Shown: positions 9,721 to 17,263 of the stretch, in pieces | Layout: every line of letters starts with the position of its first letter | Numbering within the stretch: position 1 is the first letter of the stretch | NCBI GenBank assembly: GCA_964605365.1 | Contig: CAZSCF010000007.1 | Coordinates: forward strand, 1-27,880 | Length of the DNA: 27,880 bases | Reading direction: 5' to 3' | Source of the DNA: CAZSCF01 sp964605365 | GTDB lineage: Bacteria > Patescibacteriota > Minisyncoccia > Moranbacterales > UBA2206 | Made by a program: the position numbers and the translations under genes | Notes under the pieces: model-generated | Databases searched by the model: none | What the model was told of the DNA's origin: nothing | Seen by the model: only the letters and a program-made list of their open reading frames with translations

Positions 9721-10805
9721 TTTATTTTTTTTCTTGATTTCATAACAAAGCCAGGATTCGCTTTTTCAGCCATTTTTTTCAGAAGCATAATAAATGAATA
9801 CCCGAAAATTCCGGAAAGGGATAGGCCGGAAACGCCCCGGATTCCCGGTGGCAAACTAAATATTTTTTCACTCCATAAACTATCACACTTGTCGCAATAA
9901 TCGAAATGGCTTTGATATTTTTTTTCTAACATAGCACGGCGAAAATTTTGAAATTTTTCTCCATTCCAGATCTGTTTCAAATTCTGATTTGGAAATTTTC
10001 CCAACGCATTTTTACCCCAAAAATCAGTTGTGCAAGCCACAACAGTGCCGTCCCATAAAAAATGCATGGAACTCCAGATATATGAACAAGGAGAATAGGT
10101 TTTGCTTAACTGTTTATACTGGTATTTATCGGTGCCATGCAAAACTCCTCCCCAAGTACTGGGTTGTCTAAATTGAATATTGTCTAAAGGCAAATTCTTG
10201 AATTTTTTTTCGAAACTTACAATATTTTCATCAAAATCTTTTTGCCCGGCTTCATCCATAATTAAAATTTGAATTTCTGTTTTAACCTTGGATTTCAATT
10301 CTTTTTTAATTTCTAAAAAATCAATTATATTTTGGATGGTTTTTTCAAAGTTTCCTCCTACGCGTATTTTTTCATAAACTTCCTTGCTGCATCCATCAAA
10401 AGAAAAGTTTATCCAATCCAAACCTGCTTCAATAACTTTTCGTGAAGCTTCTTTGGTCATGGTAGTAGCATTCGTAGAGATTATGGGGCTTATACCATTT
10501 CTTTTGGCATAAGCAACCATTTCAGGAAGATTTTTATGCAAGAATGGTTCCCCCGCCAAACACAAAATTACAACCGAAAAGAAATCCTTTCCTTCATCAA
10601 TTATTTTTCTGTATAAATCCATATCCATAAATCCGGGATTTTTCTGAGCTATTACCGAATTGGGGCACATTATACATTTTAAATTACATACATTGGTCGG
10701 TTCAATCCAGGCAACCGAAGGCATGTATGGAAGCTTTAATTTCCCCCTCTTGTAACATAAAATAGAGCAAGGGATGTTTATTAAATTTTTTAATCTTTTT
10801 ATCAT
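9717..10805 (-). CDS. Radical SAM protein with SPASM-type C-terminal cluster domain
   Basis: The 362-residue protein has EPTNVCNLKCIMC with C40-x3-C44-x2-C47, the radical SAM cluster motif, followed by AGEPFLH and STNAT strands typical of the barrel. The C-terminal part has C240, C258 and C304-x2-C307 around FLWDGTVVAC and LKQIWNG, as in SPASM domains that bind auxiliary Fe-S clusters. Residues 326-342 are hydrophobic and could touch the membrane. SPASM enzymes oxidise or crosslink peptides, sugars or alcohols; known examples include RiPP maturases and the AprD4-type and BtrN carbohydrate dehydrogenases. Here no precursor peptide is seen and the neighbours are glycosyltransferases, which favours a sugar or lipid substrate (inference). 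It is coupled at both ends by ATGA overlaps. Confidence 0.85.
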   Translation of the reverse strand: MIKRLKNLINIPCSILCYKRGKLKLPYMPSVAWIEPTNVCNLKCIMCPNSVIAQKNPGFMDMDLYRKIIDEGKDFFSVVILCLAGEPFLHKNLPEMVAYAKRNGISPIISTNATTMTKEASRKVIEAGLDWINFSFDGCSKEVYEKIRVGGNFEKTIQNIIDFLEIKKELKSKVKTEIQILIMDEAGQKDFDENIVSFEKKFKNLPLDNIQFRQPSTWGGVLHGTDKYQYKQLSKTYSPCSYIWSSMHFLWDGTVVACTTDFWGKNALGKFPNQNLKQIWNGEKFQNFRRAMLEKKYQSHFDYCDKCDSLWSEKIFSLPPGIRGVSGLSLSGIFGYSFIMLLKKMAEKANPGFVMKSRKKIK

Positions 10806-12199
10806 TTTTTTATATAGGGCTTCCGAGTAGAAGCTCCTTTTATTATTAAAGAAATTAATTCCAATGCATCACTTTTTAATTTTTTAAACGAAGATATATC
10901 TTGCCAGAACCTGTCGATAAAGGTTTTAAAATTAATATAAAATTTTCTGTTTATATATTTCATTTCCCGAAGAACATACTCGGTTGATAATTTATCCGAT
11001 TTATATGTAGGATAAACGCCGGAATATCCCTCTCCTAATTTTTTTTCAGCAAAATCGTCTATCAGCTTTTCATCTATTTGTTTTTCACGCTTGGCTATAT
11101 CATAAAGAGCGGATCCCGGAAATGGTAAAGGAATTGACAAGCCTAAAACATCGATTCCATATCCAAGAATCATTTTTTTGGTTTCTTGCAATTCTTCTTT
11201 TGTTTCGGTTGGATGACCTATCATAAAATAGGCCGCGATTTTTATTTTATGTTTTTTGCACCAACCAAAAACTTCTCTTATTCTTTTATTGTCAAAATCC
11301 CCTTTATGTATAATCTCTCTTCTCACCCTTTCATTGCCCGATTCAATTCCAAAATTTATTTGCGTACATCCGGCAAGTTTCATTTTTTTAAGCAGATCTT
11401 CGTCAACCAAATCTATTCTCGTGTTGCATTCCCATTTCAAATTTAATTTTTCCGCTAAAACAGCTTCGCAAAAATCTACCACTTTTTGCCTGTTCATCGT
11501 AAAAGTATCATCCTGAAAATTTATACAACCTTCGCAATCCAAATAACGTTCTTTAATTTCCGCAAGCATATTTTTAATTGAACGATAGCGCACCTTATTG
11601 CTGATGGCCGGCCGACTGCAATAATAACATTTAAAGGGACAACCTCTTGAAAATAACATAGAAGCCGTTTTTTTATAGTTTTTCCTATCAATTAAGGACA
11701 TATCGGGAACGGGAATTTCATCTAAATCCAAAATTATTTCGCTTTCTTGAATTCTAGGAACAACCTCCCCGTTAAATAGCTTTTTCAACGTTTCTAAAAA
11801 TGTTTTTTCCGCTTCACCAACAATAGCATAGTCAAATAAATTATTATGACGATTTACAAACTCTTTGTCAGCGCTTATATGAGGCCCTCCCAAAAAAACA
11901 GGCTTATCGGGAAATATTCTTTTGATAACTTTAGCAATCTCCAGTGTTCCCTGAAGCTGCGGAGTCATAGATGAAATTCCAATAATATCCGGCTTGATCG
12001 TTTTTAGTTTTTCTGTAAAATCATTCAAATTTAATTTCTCCGCTCCCACATCCAAAATTTCCGCCTTTATGTCTTGTGCATATTTATTTATATAAGAAGC
12101 CAAATAAAGAATCCCCAACGGCGGCATTGAAACATCCAGGCTTTGAGATTGCCCTTCTGCAAAAAATAAAGGAGGATTTATGATTAATACTTTTTTCAT
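10802..12199 (-). CDS. B12-binding-domain radical SAM enzyme
   Basis: The 465-residue protein has a B12-binding Rossmann domain (about 1-150, with MPPLGILYLA at 25-34 and FLGGPH at 102-107; no DxHxxG). A radical SAM domain follows with C187-x3-C191-x2-C194 (FSRGCPFKCYYC), then FQDDTF, INFGIESG and MIGHPTET, which mark successive barrel strands. This is the BchE/HpnR-like layout. Activity could be C-methylation, or another cobalamin-dependent radical step, on a glycan or isoprenoid intermediate. The start overlaps the upstream methyltransferase stop by 4 bases and the stop overlaps the next radical SAM gene by 4 bases. It is clearly distinct in sequence from the proteins at 7118 and 20433, so it is not a recent duplicate. 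Confidence 0.86.
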   Translation of the reverse strand: MKKVLIINPPLFFAEGQSQSLDVSMPPLGILYLASYINKYAQDIKAEILDVGAEKLNLNDFTEKLKTIKPDIIGISSMTPQLQGTLEIAKVIKRIFPDKPVFLGGPHISADKEFVNRHNNLFDYAIVGEAEKTFLETLKKLFNGEVVPRIQESEIILDLDEIPVPDMSLIDRKNYKKTASMLFSRGCPFKCYYCSRPAISNKVRYRSIKNMLAEIKERYLDCEGCINFQDDTFTMNRQKVVDFCEAVLAEKLNLKWECNTRIDLVDEDLLKKMKLAGCTQINFGIESGNERVRREIIHKGDFDNKRIREVFGWCKKHKIKIAAYFMIGHPTETKEELQETKKMILGYGIDVLGLSIPLPFPGSALYDIAKREKQIDEKLIDDFAEKKLGEGYSGVYPTYKSDKLSTEYVLREMKYINRKFYINFKTFIDRFWQDISSFKKLKSDALELISLIIKGASTRKPYIKK

Positions 12200-13098
12200 A
12201 ATGCTTTTTTTTGATAGATAGCATTCAATTGAACGCCCATTTTATTGTTGCAAATATCTTTTTTCTCAATTGCCCACCATTTTTTCTCATCTATCAATTT
12301 AAATGTTTCCAATCCTATCTGAAGAAACTTTATGAGATGTCCGTTATAAAAAACTTTTTCTTTTTTACATCCAAATTTGTCTACGAAACACTTGTCTAAC
12401 TTTTCAATGGAATAATGACGTTTGTGTCCTATTTTTAAATCGTTATAGTAATAAACCGGCCAAAGAAACGGCCACATTCGCCAATATGAGTTAGGCACAC
12501 AGATATAAACATGCCCGCTTGGTTTCAAAGAAAGAAGAATGTTCTCTACAGCCTTTTCATCAAATTCCAAATGTTCTAAAACTGAAATAGCAGAAACATA
12601 ATCAAAAACCTCATTTTTAAAAGGAGCATTTTCAGCCGCAGAAACAACGAAAGCCGTTTTATCAAAAACACCTTCTTTCTTGGCTAAATTATTTGCCCGA
12701 ATCATCGCCTCAAGAGAAATGTCGCTGCCGAAAGAAATCCAATTATTTCTTTTGGCGCCCTCAATAACGGTATATCCGGTAGCTCCGCAACCTATATCCA
12801 AATACGTACGAACTGAATTTTTATAATCCTGCTCGAATATTCTCTTGAGCATACTTTGACGCCATTTTTCCAGGCAATATTCTTCCTTGGAAAACTCCGA
12901 GTAATGTTTGTTGAACCAAAGAGTTTGGTTTTTTTCCTGATCATTTAAAAACTCTTTTTTTACCAATATGGGAATGCCATCTACAACATCATAATTGGTA
13001 TTGCAGGAAGCGCAATATAAGCTATCTTCTTGAATATTTAAATTTTGATTTTTACAATAAGGACATTGCAAATAATCTATAAGTTTCTCAATTTTCAT
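12196..13098 (-). CDS. SAM-dependent methyltransferase with N-terminal Trm112-like zinc ribbon
   Basis: The 300-residue protein begins with a four-cysteine ribbon (C12-x2-C15 and C29-x2-C32), followed by VVDGIPILV, the signature of Trm112/YcaR-like modules fused to methyltransferases. A class I methyltransferase follows, with motif I YLDIGCGATG (99-108), an acidic residue after the second strand (D126) and VSAISVLEHLEF as motif IV/post-I. The C-terminal part has PFLWPVYYYND and a basic patch. Family members methylate sugars, quinones or other small molecules; context suggests O- or N-methylation of a glycan or lipid precursor. It overlaps the upstream methyltransferase by 11 bases and the downstream radical SAM gene by 4. 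Confidence 0.85.
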   Translation of the reverse strand: MKIEKLIDYLQCPYCKNQNLNIQEDSLYCASCNTNYDVVDGIPILVKKEFLNDQEKNQTLWFNKHYSEFSKEEYCLEKWRQSMLKRIFEQDYKNSVRTYLDIGCGATGYTVIEGAKRNNWISFGSDISLEAMIRANNLAKKEGVFDKTAFVVSAAENAPFKNEVFDYVSAISVLEHLEFDEKAVENILLSLKPSGHVYICVPNSYWRMWPFLWPVYYYNDLKIGHKRHYSIEKLDKCFVDKFGCKKEKVFYNGHLIKFLQIGLETFKLIDEKKWWAIEKKDICNNKMGVQLNAIYQKKAL

Positions 13099-13759
13099 GT
13101 TTATTTTTTATCGATAATAAACCAAAGCTTAACTTCGGAAAATAATACACAATAATTTGTGATAATGCAGCTACCGCCAACCAAAATGATTTCGGCTTTA
13201 AGCGGATTCTTTCCAATTGATCAGATTGCATTGTGTCGCTTTCTATTTCATGCCACAAAAATTTAAGTCCGGCCAATCCCATTGTTCTAAAGCCCAATTT
13301 CTTCATTTTTTTATAATTCCAACCGGAAAGATGTTTTTGCATAGGATTATTATCAACCTCTTTTTGCGACAAAAAACCATTCGGGGAAGATATGATTATT
13401 TTTTTTCTTGCCCACTTTTCCGCCTTTTTTAAAATTGCATAGCCATCATCCTCCGGTAAATGCTCAAGAACTTCAATCATAATTACCGCATCAAAACTAT
13501 TTTCCGGAAAATCCAGTTCCTCTATTTTTTTATCGGAATATTCACTGTGAATTTTACTTTTCTTGGATTCCTCAAGATATGGGATAAAAGCTTCTACGCC
13601 AAGACTGTATTTTATGTCTTTACAATTTTTAAGCGGAGATGATGGGCCGCAGCCCAAATCTAAAACTGTCTCACAATCACCTAGTTCTCGCTGAAGACAA
13701 TAATCAAGAGTATGGAAAATCTTGCCGAAAATTTTTGATTTTTGCAGTTTTTTTATCAT
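13088..13759 (-). CDS. Class I SAM-dependent methyltransferase
   Basis: The 223-residue protein has motif I LDLGCGPS (33-40), E56 at the end of strand 2, and FDAVIMIEVLEHLPEDDG (89-106), the usual Methyltransf_11 arrangement. The C-terminal 40 residues are hydrophobic and basic, suggesting membrane contact, as in methyltransferases that act on lipid-linked intermediates. The product consumed or made is unknown. It starts 7 bases after the GT2 gene at 13767-14774 and overlaps the next methyltransferase by 11 bases, so the two are translated together and may act on the same molecule. Confidence 0.85.
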   Translation of the reverse strand: MIKKLQKSKIFGKIFHTLDYCLQRELGDCETVLDLGCGPSSPLKNCKDIKYSLGVEAFIPYLEESKKSKIHSEYSDKKIEELDFPENSFDAVIMIEVLEHLPEDDGYAILKKAEKWARKKIIISSPNGFLSQKEVDNNPMQKHLSGWNYKKMKKLGFRTMGLAGLKFLWHEIESDTMQSDQLERIRLKPKSFWLAVAALSQIIVYYFPKLSFGLLSIKNKHEN

Positions 13760-13766
13760 TTTTTAT

Positions 13767-14774
13767 CTAAAGCTGATATTTGAATTTGATATATCTGAAA
13801 TTTTTTGCATTTATTTTGTTTTTATACCAATCGACCATAGGAATCAATAATTTAGCCGGCATAATTATGCATCCCAAACTAAAAAACCAAAATTGCAAAC
13901 TAAAAATATTTTGCCAACGATATTTCAAGAGATAAAAAATCTCACGTAGCAGGTACCGATATTGAGCATAATTTCTCAGCTGAACCAAGCCTACATAATT
14001 AACAGCTACAAAATTTTTAATACAATATTCCCTGATTTTTTCATTTTCCTTTTCAAAAAAAACATTTTCAAACATTTCTGCCCAACTTTGTATTGGAGAT
14101 TTGTTATAGATCGATGAAATGGAGCGACATTGACTGGAAGCAATCCTGACAGCTAAATTATAATCTTTTAAAAACACGACTGGATGCTTTTTAAAAATAG
14201 AAGCAAATGGGTAGACATGACAAGGAAAAATATCCGAATGAAATGGCAGATTCATGAATTTTCGGCGATAAGCCAGCCCGGAAAGCTGATCCAACGTTTT
14301 AAAGACAGCAATGACTCTTTCCGGATCGTCCGTTATTTTTACAATTTCATCCTGCTTCGAATTCATTTGATCCTTGGCTCTTACGGGAATAGCTACGTCT
14401 TTATCGAACCAAAAATACGGACGCGTGACAGCTCCAACTTCCGGATTATTCTTAAAAACATCATGAGTATTTAAAAGAGCATCTTCTCCCAAAATATCAT
14501 CCTGCCCCATAAGATAAATAATATCTCCGACAGCTTTTTTTCTGGCTTCCTCTAAATTTTCGGGATAGCCCAAATTCTTTTTGTTTTGATAAAATTTTAT
14601 CCGAGAATCATTAAATGACTTTACCACTTTTTCCGTATCATCCTTGGAAACATCATCTTGAATTATAATTTCATAATCAGAAAAACTTTGAGAAAAAATA
14701 CTCCGCAAAGTATCCCGAAGAACGTTTCCGCCATTATAAGTCGGAATTAATATACTGAATTTTAGATCATTCAT
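13767..14774 (-). CDS. GT2 family glycosyltransferase
   Basis: The 335-residue GT-A protein starts with FSILIPTYNGG (6-16), has IIIQDDVS (37-44) for nucleotide binding and LMGQDD (88-93) as the metal-binding acidic motif. The C-terminal 60 residues contain a hydrophobic stretch (FWFFSLGCIIMPAKLLI) and a basic end, which suggests inner-membrane association. The substrate is unknown. A 62-base spacer separates it from the DUF4430 gene upstream. I see no convincing terminator or promoter there, so read-through from the promoter at 16240-16268 is likely. Confidence 0.85.
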   Translation of the reverse strand: MNDLKFSILIPTYNGGNVLRDTLRSIFSQSFSDYEIIIQDDVSKDDTEKVVKSFNDSRIKFYQNKKNLGYPENLEEARKKAVGDIIYLMGQDDILGEDALLNTHDVFKNNPEVGAVTRPYFWFDKDVAIPVRAKDQMNSKQDEIVKITDDPERVIAVFKTLDQLSGLAYRRKFMNLPFHSDIFPCHVYPFASIFKKHPVVFLKDYNLAVRIASSQCRSISSIYNKSPIQSWAEMFENVFFEKENEKIREYCIKNFVAVNYVGLVQLRNYAQYRYLLREIFYLLKYRWQNIFSLQFWFFSLGCIIMPAKLLIPMVDWYKNKINAKNFRYIKFKYQL

Positions 14775-14836
14775 TGATTTTTATTTGGCTATATTTTTTT
14801 GAATTGGCTTTGTTTGTGAAAATTATTTTTTGAAAA

Positions 14837-15667
14837 TTACCAGGCCTTGCTCCAATCTTCATTCGGAACAGTCATCAAATCTAAATATCTCCATTCTATC
14901 TTGTCCCAATTTTCTATTTTACAATCCGAAGGACCTACTTTCGACAAGTTGCATTCGTCACTTTTGCAAGTATAAAGCATCCAGGAAAAATTTCCTGATT
15001 CTTTTTTCTCACCACCTACATTATCAATGCGTCCATCATTCAAGATGTCGTAAGAAATATTGCCCTGCCTCATTAGATCGAGCACGCTAATGCTCTTGGC
15101 CGACTCGATCTCATACGATTTACTATTGCCATTAAATTTAATAACCAAAGTCGTTTTGATATTCTCCGTTGCAACCGAAGAAATAGTATTATCAGAAATC
15201 GTTACTTTCTTTTTTTCAAAATGATATTTTTTATACAAATCTTTAAAACGAGAACCTTTTGCCCTAGCATCTTTCGCTTCCAGAAGATAATCTCGGCACT
15301 TTTTTACATTGAAATTTTTTCCACAATATTTTTTCAAGTGAGTTTTGAGCTCTTCATAAAAAACGTCTTCTGAATCAAAAACAGGATCGTTATTTCCACT
15401 GACTTCCTCCTCTTGCGCATCCTGGCTGTCTATCTCTTCTTCTTTTTTTTCTTCCTCATCTAAAATTGCGTCTTCCAAAACACTGTTTTCCTCTCCTAGC
15501 ACTTTTTCTTTTTGCGAAAGAGACTGACTATGATCAGTAAAAACCGGATCATTTTTAGATTCAGCCGGATATGAACCGAGAGAAATTCCTGTAATAATTA
15601 TCCCAGCCAAAAAAAGAAGGAACAGCCCACACAGTCTTTCTTTGAAAATTATTTTAATTTTATCCAT
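14837..15667 (-). CDS. Membrane-anchored DUF4430 (transcobalamin C-terminal-like) domain protein
   Basis: I choose the ATG at 15667 (276 residues), which overlaps the DUF6580 stop by 8 bases. A longer frame begins at a TTG inside that gene and adds 28 unconvincing residues. A signal anchor at about 11-31 is followed by an acidic linker (about 55-105, many E and D), a basic helical middle (about 103-155), and a DUF4430-like domain from about 170. That domain has the expected order: LVIKFNG, then SVLDLM, then FSWMLYT, then WDKIEWRYLD. DUF4430 (PF14478) is related to the C-terminal domain of transcobalamin and intrinsic factor. It has four cysteines in its second half (C115, C124 further upstream), possibly disulfides outside the cell. 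With the adjacent DUF6580 membrane protein, a role as a surface ligand-capture protein, perhaps for corrinoids, is inferred. Confidence 0.72.
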   Translation of the reverse strand: MDKIKIIFKERLCGLFLLFLAGIIITGISLGSYPAESKNDPVFTDHSQSLSQKEKVLGEENSVLEDAILDEEEKKEEEIDSQDAQEEEVSGNNDPVFDSEDVFYEELKTHLKKYCGKNFNVKKCRDYLLEAKDARAKGSRFKDLYKKYHFEKKKVTISDNTISSVATENIKTTLVIKFNGNSKSYEIESAKSISVLDLMRQGNISYDILNDGRIDNVGGEKKESGNFSWMLYTCKSDECNLSKVGPSDCKIENWDKIEWRYLDLMTVPNEDWSKAW

Positions 15668-16214
15668 TATTTTGTACCGTAATATCATTTTGTTTAGTAA
15701 AGATAAGCTGCAGTTTTTCTTTCGGTTGTGCCAAAATTTCATAACAACCAAAAATTACCGAAGTATAAAATAAGTCTCCCGCCAAAGTGTTTTTAAAGAA
15801 AGGGATAGCCATTTCATAACAACTCAAGAGCCCCTTCAGATCATGTGTATACCAACTGGCAAAAAGCCAAACGGCAAAGTTCGTTAAAATAAAAAATAAA
15901 AAAGAACCAGCCAATGAACAGCCAACTATAAATAAAATTGACTTGTTTTTTCTCAAAAAAATTCCCAATAAGCCAATAAGGGCAAAGCTGGCATACACAA
16001 CAGCCATCAGCTTCCAATCATAAAAACCAATAAAAATATCACTGATAAGCATAATAATTAAAGGGATAGCAATAAAATATCTACGAAAAAAGAAACCAGA
16101 AAACAACGCAATAGCGGCTACTGGAGCAAAGTTAGGCGGATGCGGAAAAAAACGGTAAGTCACCCCGACCAAAAGAAGAATTAAAATTGCAATCATTGTT
16201 TCTTTTTTTGTCAT
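15660..16214 (-). CDS. DUF6580-family integral membrane protein (ECF S-component-like)
   Basis: The 184-residue protein has about five to six hydrophobic helices. Its hallmark, near residues 21-40, is RFFPHPPNFAPVAAIALFSG, which I recognise as the N-terminal motif of DUF6580. Its size, helix number and Ala/Gly-rich helices resemble substrate-binding (S) components of ECF vitamin transporters, but no transport function is established from sequence. It is the first gene after the promoter at 16240-16268, with a leader of about 20 bases and no clear Shine-Dalgarno site. The next gene, an anchored DUF4430 protein, overlaps it by 8 bases. The tight pairing suggests one uptake or sensing function. 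Confidence 0.75.
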   Translation of the reverse strand: MTKKETMIAILILLLVGVTYRFFPHPPNFAPVAAIALFSGFFFRRYFIAIPLIIMLISDIFIGFYDWKLMAVVYASFALIGLLGIFLRKNKSILFIVGCSLAGSFLFFILTNFAVWLFASWYTHDLKGLLSCYEMAIPFFKNTLAGDLFYTSVIFGCYEILAQPKEKLQLIFTKQNDITVQNNG

Positions 16215-16239
16215 ATTTTTGAAAGTTTGTACTTTGTTT

Positions 16240-16268
16240 ATTGTATAAAAATTTTTATTTTAAGTCAA
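16240..16268 (-). promoter_or_regulatory. Sigma-70-type promoter for the DUF6580-led operon
   Basis: On the minus strand, TTGACT (16268-16263) and TACAAT (16245-16240) are separated by exactly 17 bases of A/T-rich sequence; each hexamer matches the consensus at five of six positions. Transcription would start near 16233, leaving about a 20-base leader before the ATG at 16214. That is too short for a riboswitch. It begins 9 bases after the stop of the deaminase gene. Confidence 0.75.
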
Positions 16269-16276
16269 TTTAATCT

Positions 16277-17263
16277 TCAAAACATGTCATTGCTATTTTT
16301 TTCGTATAGCAAATTGAAAATTGAGTTATAACTTATTTTTTTCTTGATATCCATTATATTTTTTATTTTCAATGCTTTTGTTCCGTTTGCGGTCATCATT
16401 TTGATTGCTTCTTGGGCTGGAATTTGCGTCGGATCACCGGTAATTCCTTTTTGAAGCAAAGCAGCAAATTTTCCGGCTTCCCAAATATCCAATCTGTTGG
16501 AACTGGCAGCTCCATCCGTTCCCAGACAAACATTGACACCGGCTTTGATCATCTTGGCAATAGGAGCAACGCCGGAGCCCAGTTTTAAATTGCTCAAGGG
16601 GCAATGTATAACGTTGGCCTTTCTTTTGGCTAAAATGGCAATATCTTTATCTGTCATCCAAACACAATGAGCTAAAATTGACTTATTATTTATAAGCCCC
16701 AATTTATCCAAAAAGGCCGTTGGCGTGCATTTATATTTTTTAAGGCTTTCATCAAATTCTTTTTTTGTTTCAGAAAGGTGAATATGAATTGGCGCCCTAT
16801 ACTTATCAGCTAATTTTTTAGCCTTTATAAGATTTTCTTTGGAAACAGCATAAATGGAATGAGGTGCCACAGCAACTTTTATCTGTGAGTTATTTTTATA
16901 TTTTTTAAGCAATTTTTCCGTAATTGCCAATCCTTCGTCAAAATTTTTAGCACTAGCAGTCGGGAAATCCAATAAAACTTCTCCGATAACAACAGGCATT
17001 TTTAACTCCTTGGCGGCTTTCGCCACCTCATCTTCAAAAAAATACATGTCACAAAAAGCCGCAATACCGTTTTTTTTCATTTCCCTGATGGCTTTTTTGG
17101 TATTTTGATAGACGAATTCGGGATTTACATTATTTTTTTCAGCTGGCCAGATATATTCTCCGAGCCATTTATCCAAAGGCAGATCTTCTGCCATCCCGCG
17201 AAAGGCTACCATAGCAGCATGGGTATGGGCATTTATTAACGGTAATTTTATTTTTTTTGTCAT
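16277..17263 (-). CDS. Amidohydrolase of the SAH/MTA/5'-deoxyadenosine deaminase family, barrel-only form
   Basis: I place the start at ATG 17263 (328 residues), which forms a 4-base ATGA overlap with the GT2 stop. The protein opens directly with LPLINAHTHAAM. The metal and catalytic residues are all present: H13-x-H15, H162 (PIHIHLSE), E165, H199 (LAHCVW) and D250 (LGTDGAASSNRLD). Family members deaminate S-adenosylhomocysteine, methylthioadenosine or 5'-deoxyadenosine and are about 420-440 residues long. Here the roughly 50-residue N-terminal strand region is missing. So is the C-terminal GSLEVGK-A-DLV segment, although a piece like the final NLVY helix region is kept (about 312-326). The beta-sandwich is therefore reduced or lost, with no frameshift seen. 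Context supports recycling of SAH and 5'-deoxyadenosine made by the local methyltransferases and radical SAM enzymes. Confidence 0.8.
   Translation of the reverse strand: MTKKIKLPLINAHTHAAMVAFRGMAEDLPLDKWLGEYIWPAEKNNVNPEFVYQNTKKAIREMKKNGIAAFCDMYFFEDEVAKAAKELKMPVVIGEVLLDFPTASAKNFDEGLAITEKLLKKYKNNSQIKVAVAPHSIYAVSKENLIKAKKLADKYRAPIHIHLSETKKEFDESLKKYKCTPTAFLDKLGLINNKSILAHCVWMTDKDIAILAKRKANVIHCPLSNLKLGSGVAPIAKMIKAGVNVCLGTDGAASSNRLDIWEAGKFAALLQKGITGDPTQIPAQEAIKMMTANGTKALKIKNIMDIKKKISYNSIFNLLYEKNSNDMF

Noticed and set aside
10802..12199. RiPP cluster interpretation of the radical SAM/SPASM genes
   Set aside because: No small precursor-like frame, RRE domain or peptidase/exporter is next to them; the neighbours are all glycan enzymes.
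15668..15751. 28-residue N-terminal extension of the DUF4430 protein from a TTG
   Set aside because: It lies inside the DUF6580 gene in another frame, and the extra residues are poor in signal-peptide character; ATG 15667 puts the charged residues and helix in normal signal-anchor order.
15668..16233. Cobalamin riboswitch upstream of or within the DUF6580/DUF4430 operon
   Set aside because: The leader from the predicted start site to the first ATG is only about 20 bases, and no riboswitch-like structure was seen, so there is no room for a B12 box.
16277..16380. Frameshift as the cause of the short deaminase C-terminus
   Set aside because: The other two minus-strand frames hit stops within a few codons after the divergence point and do not encode the missing GSLEVGK-like segment.
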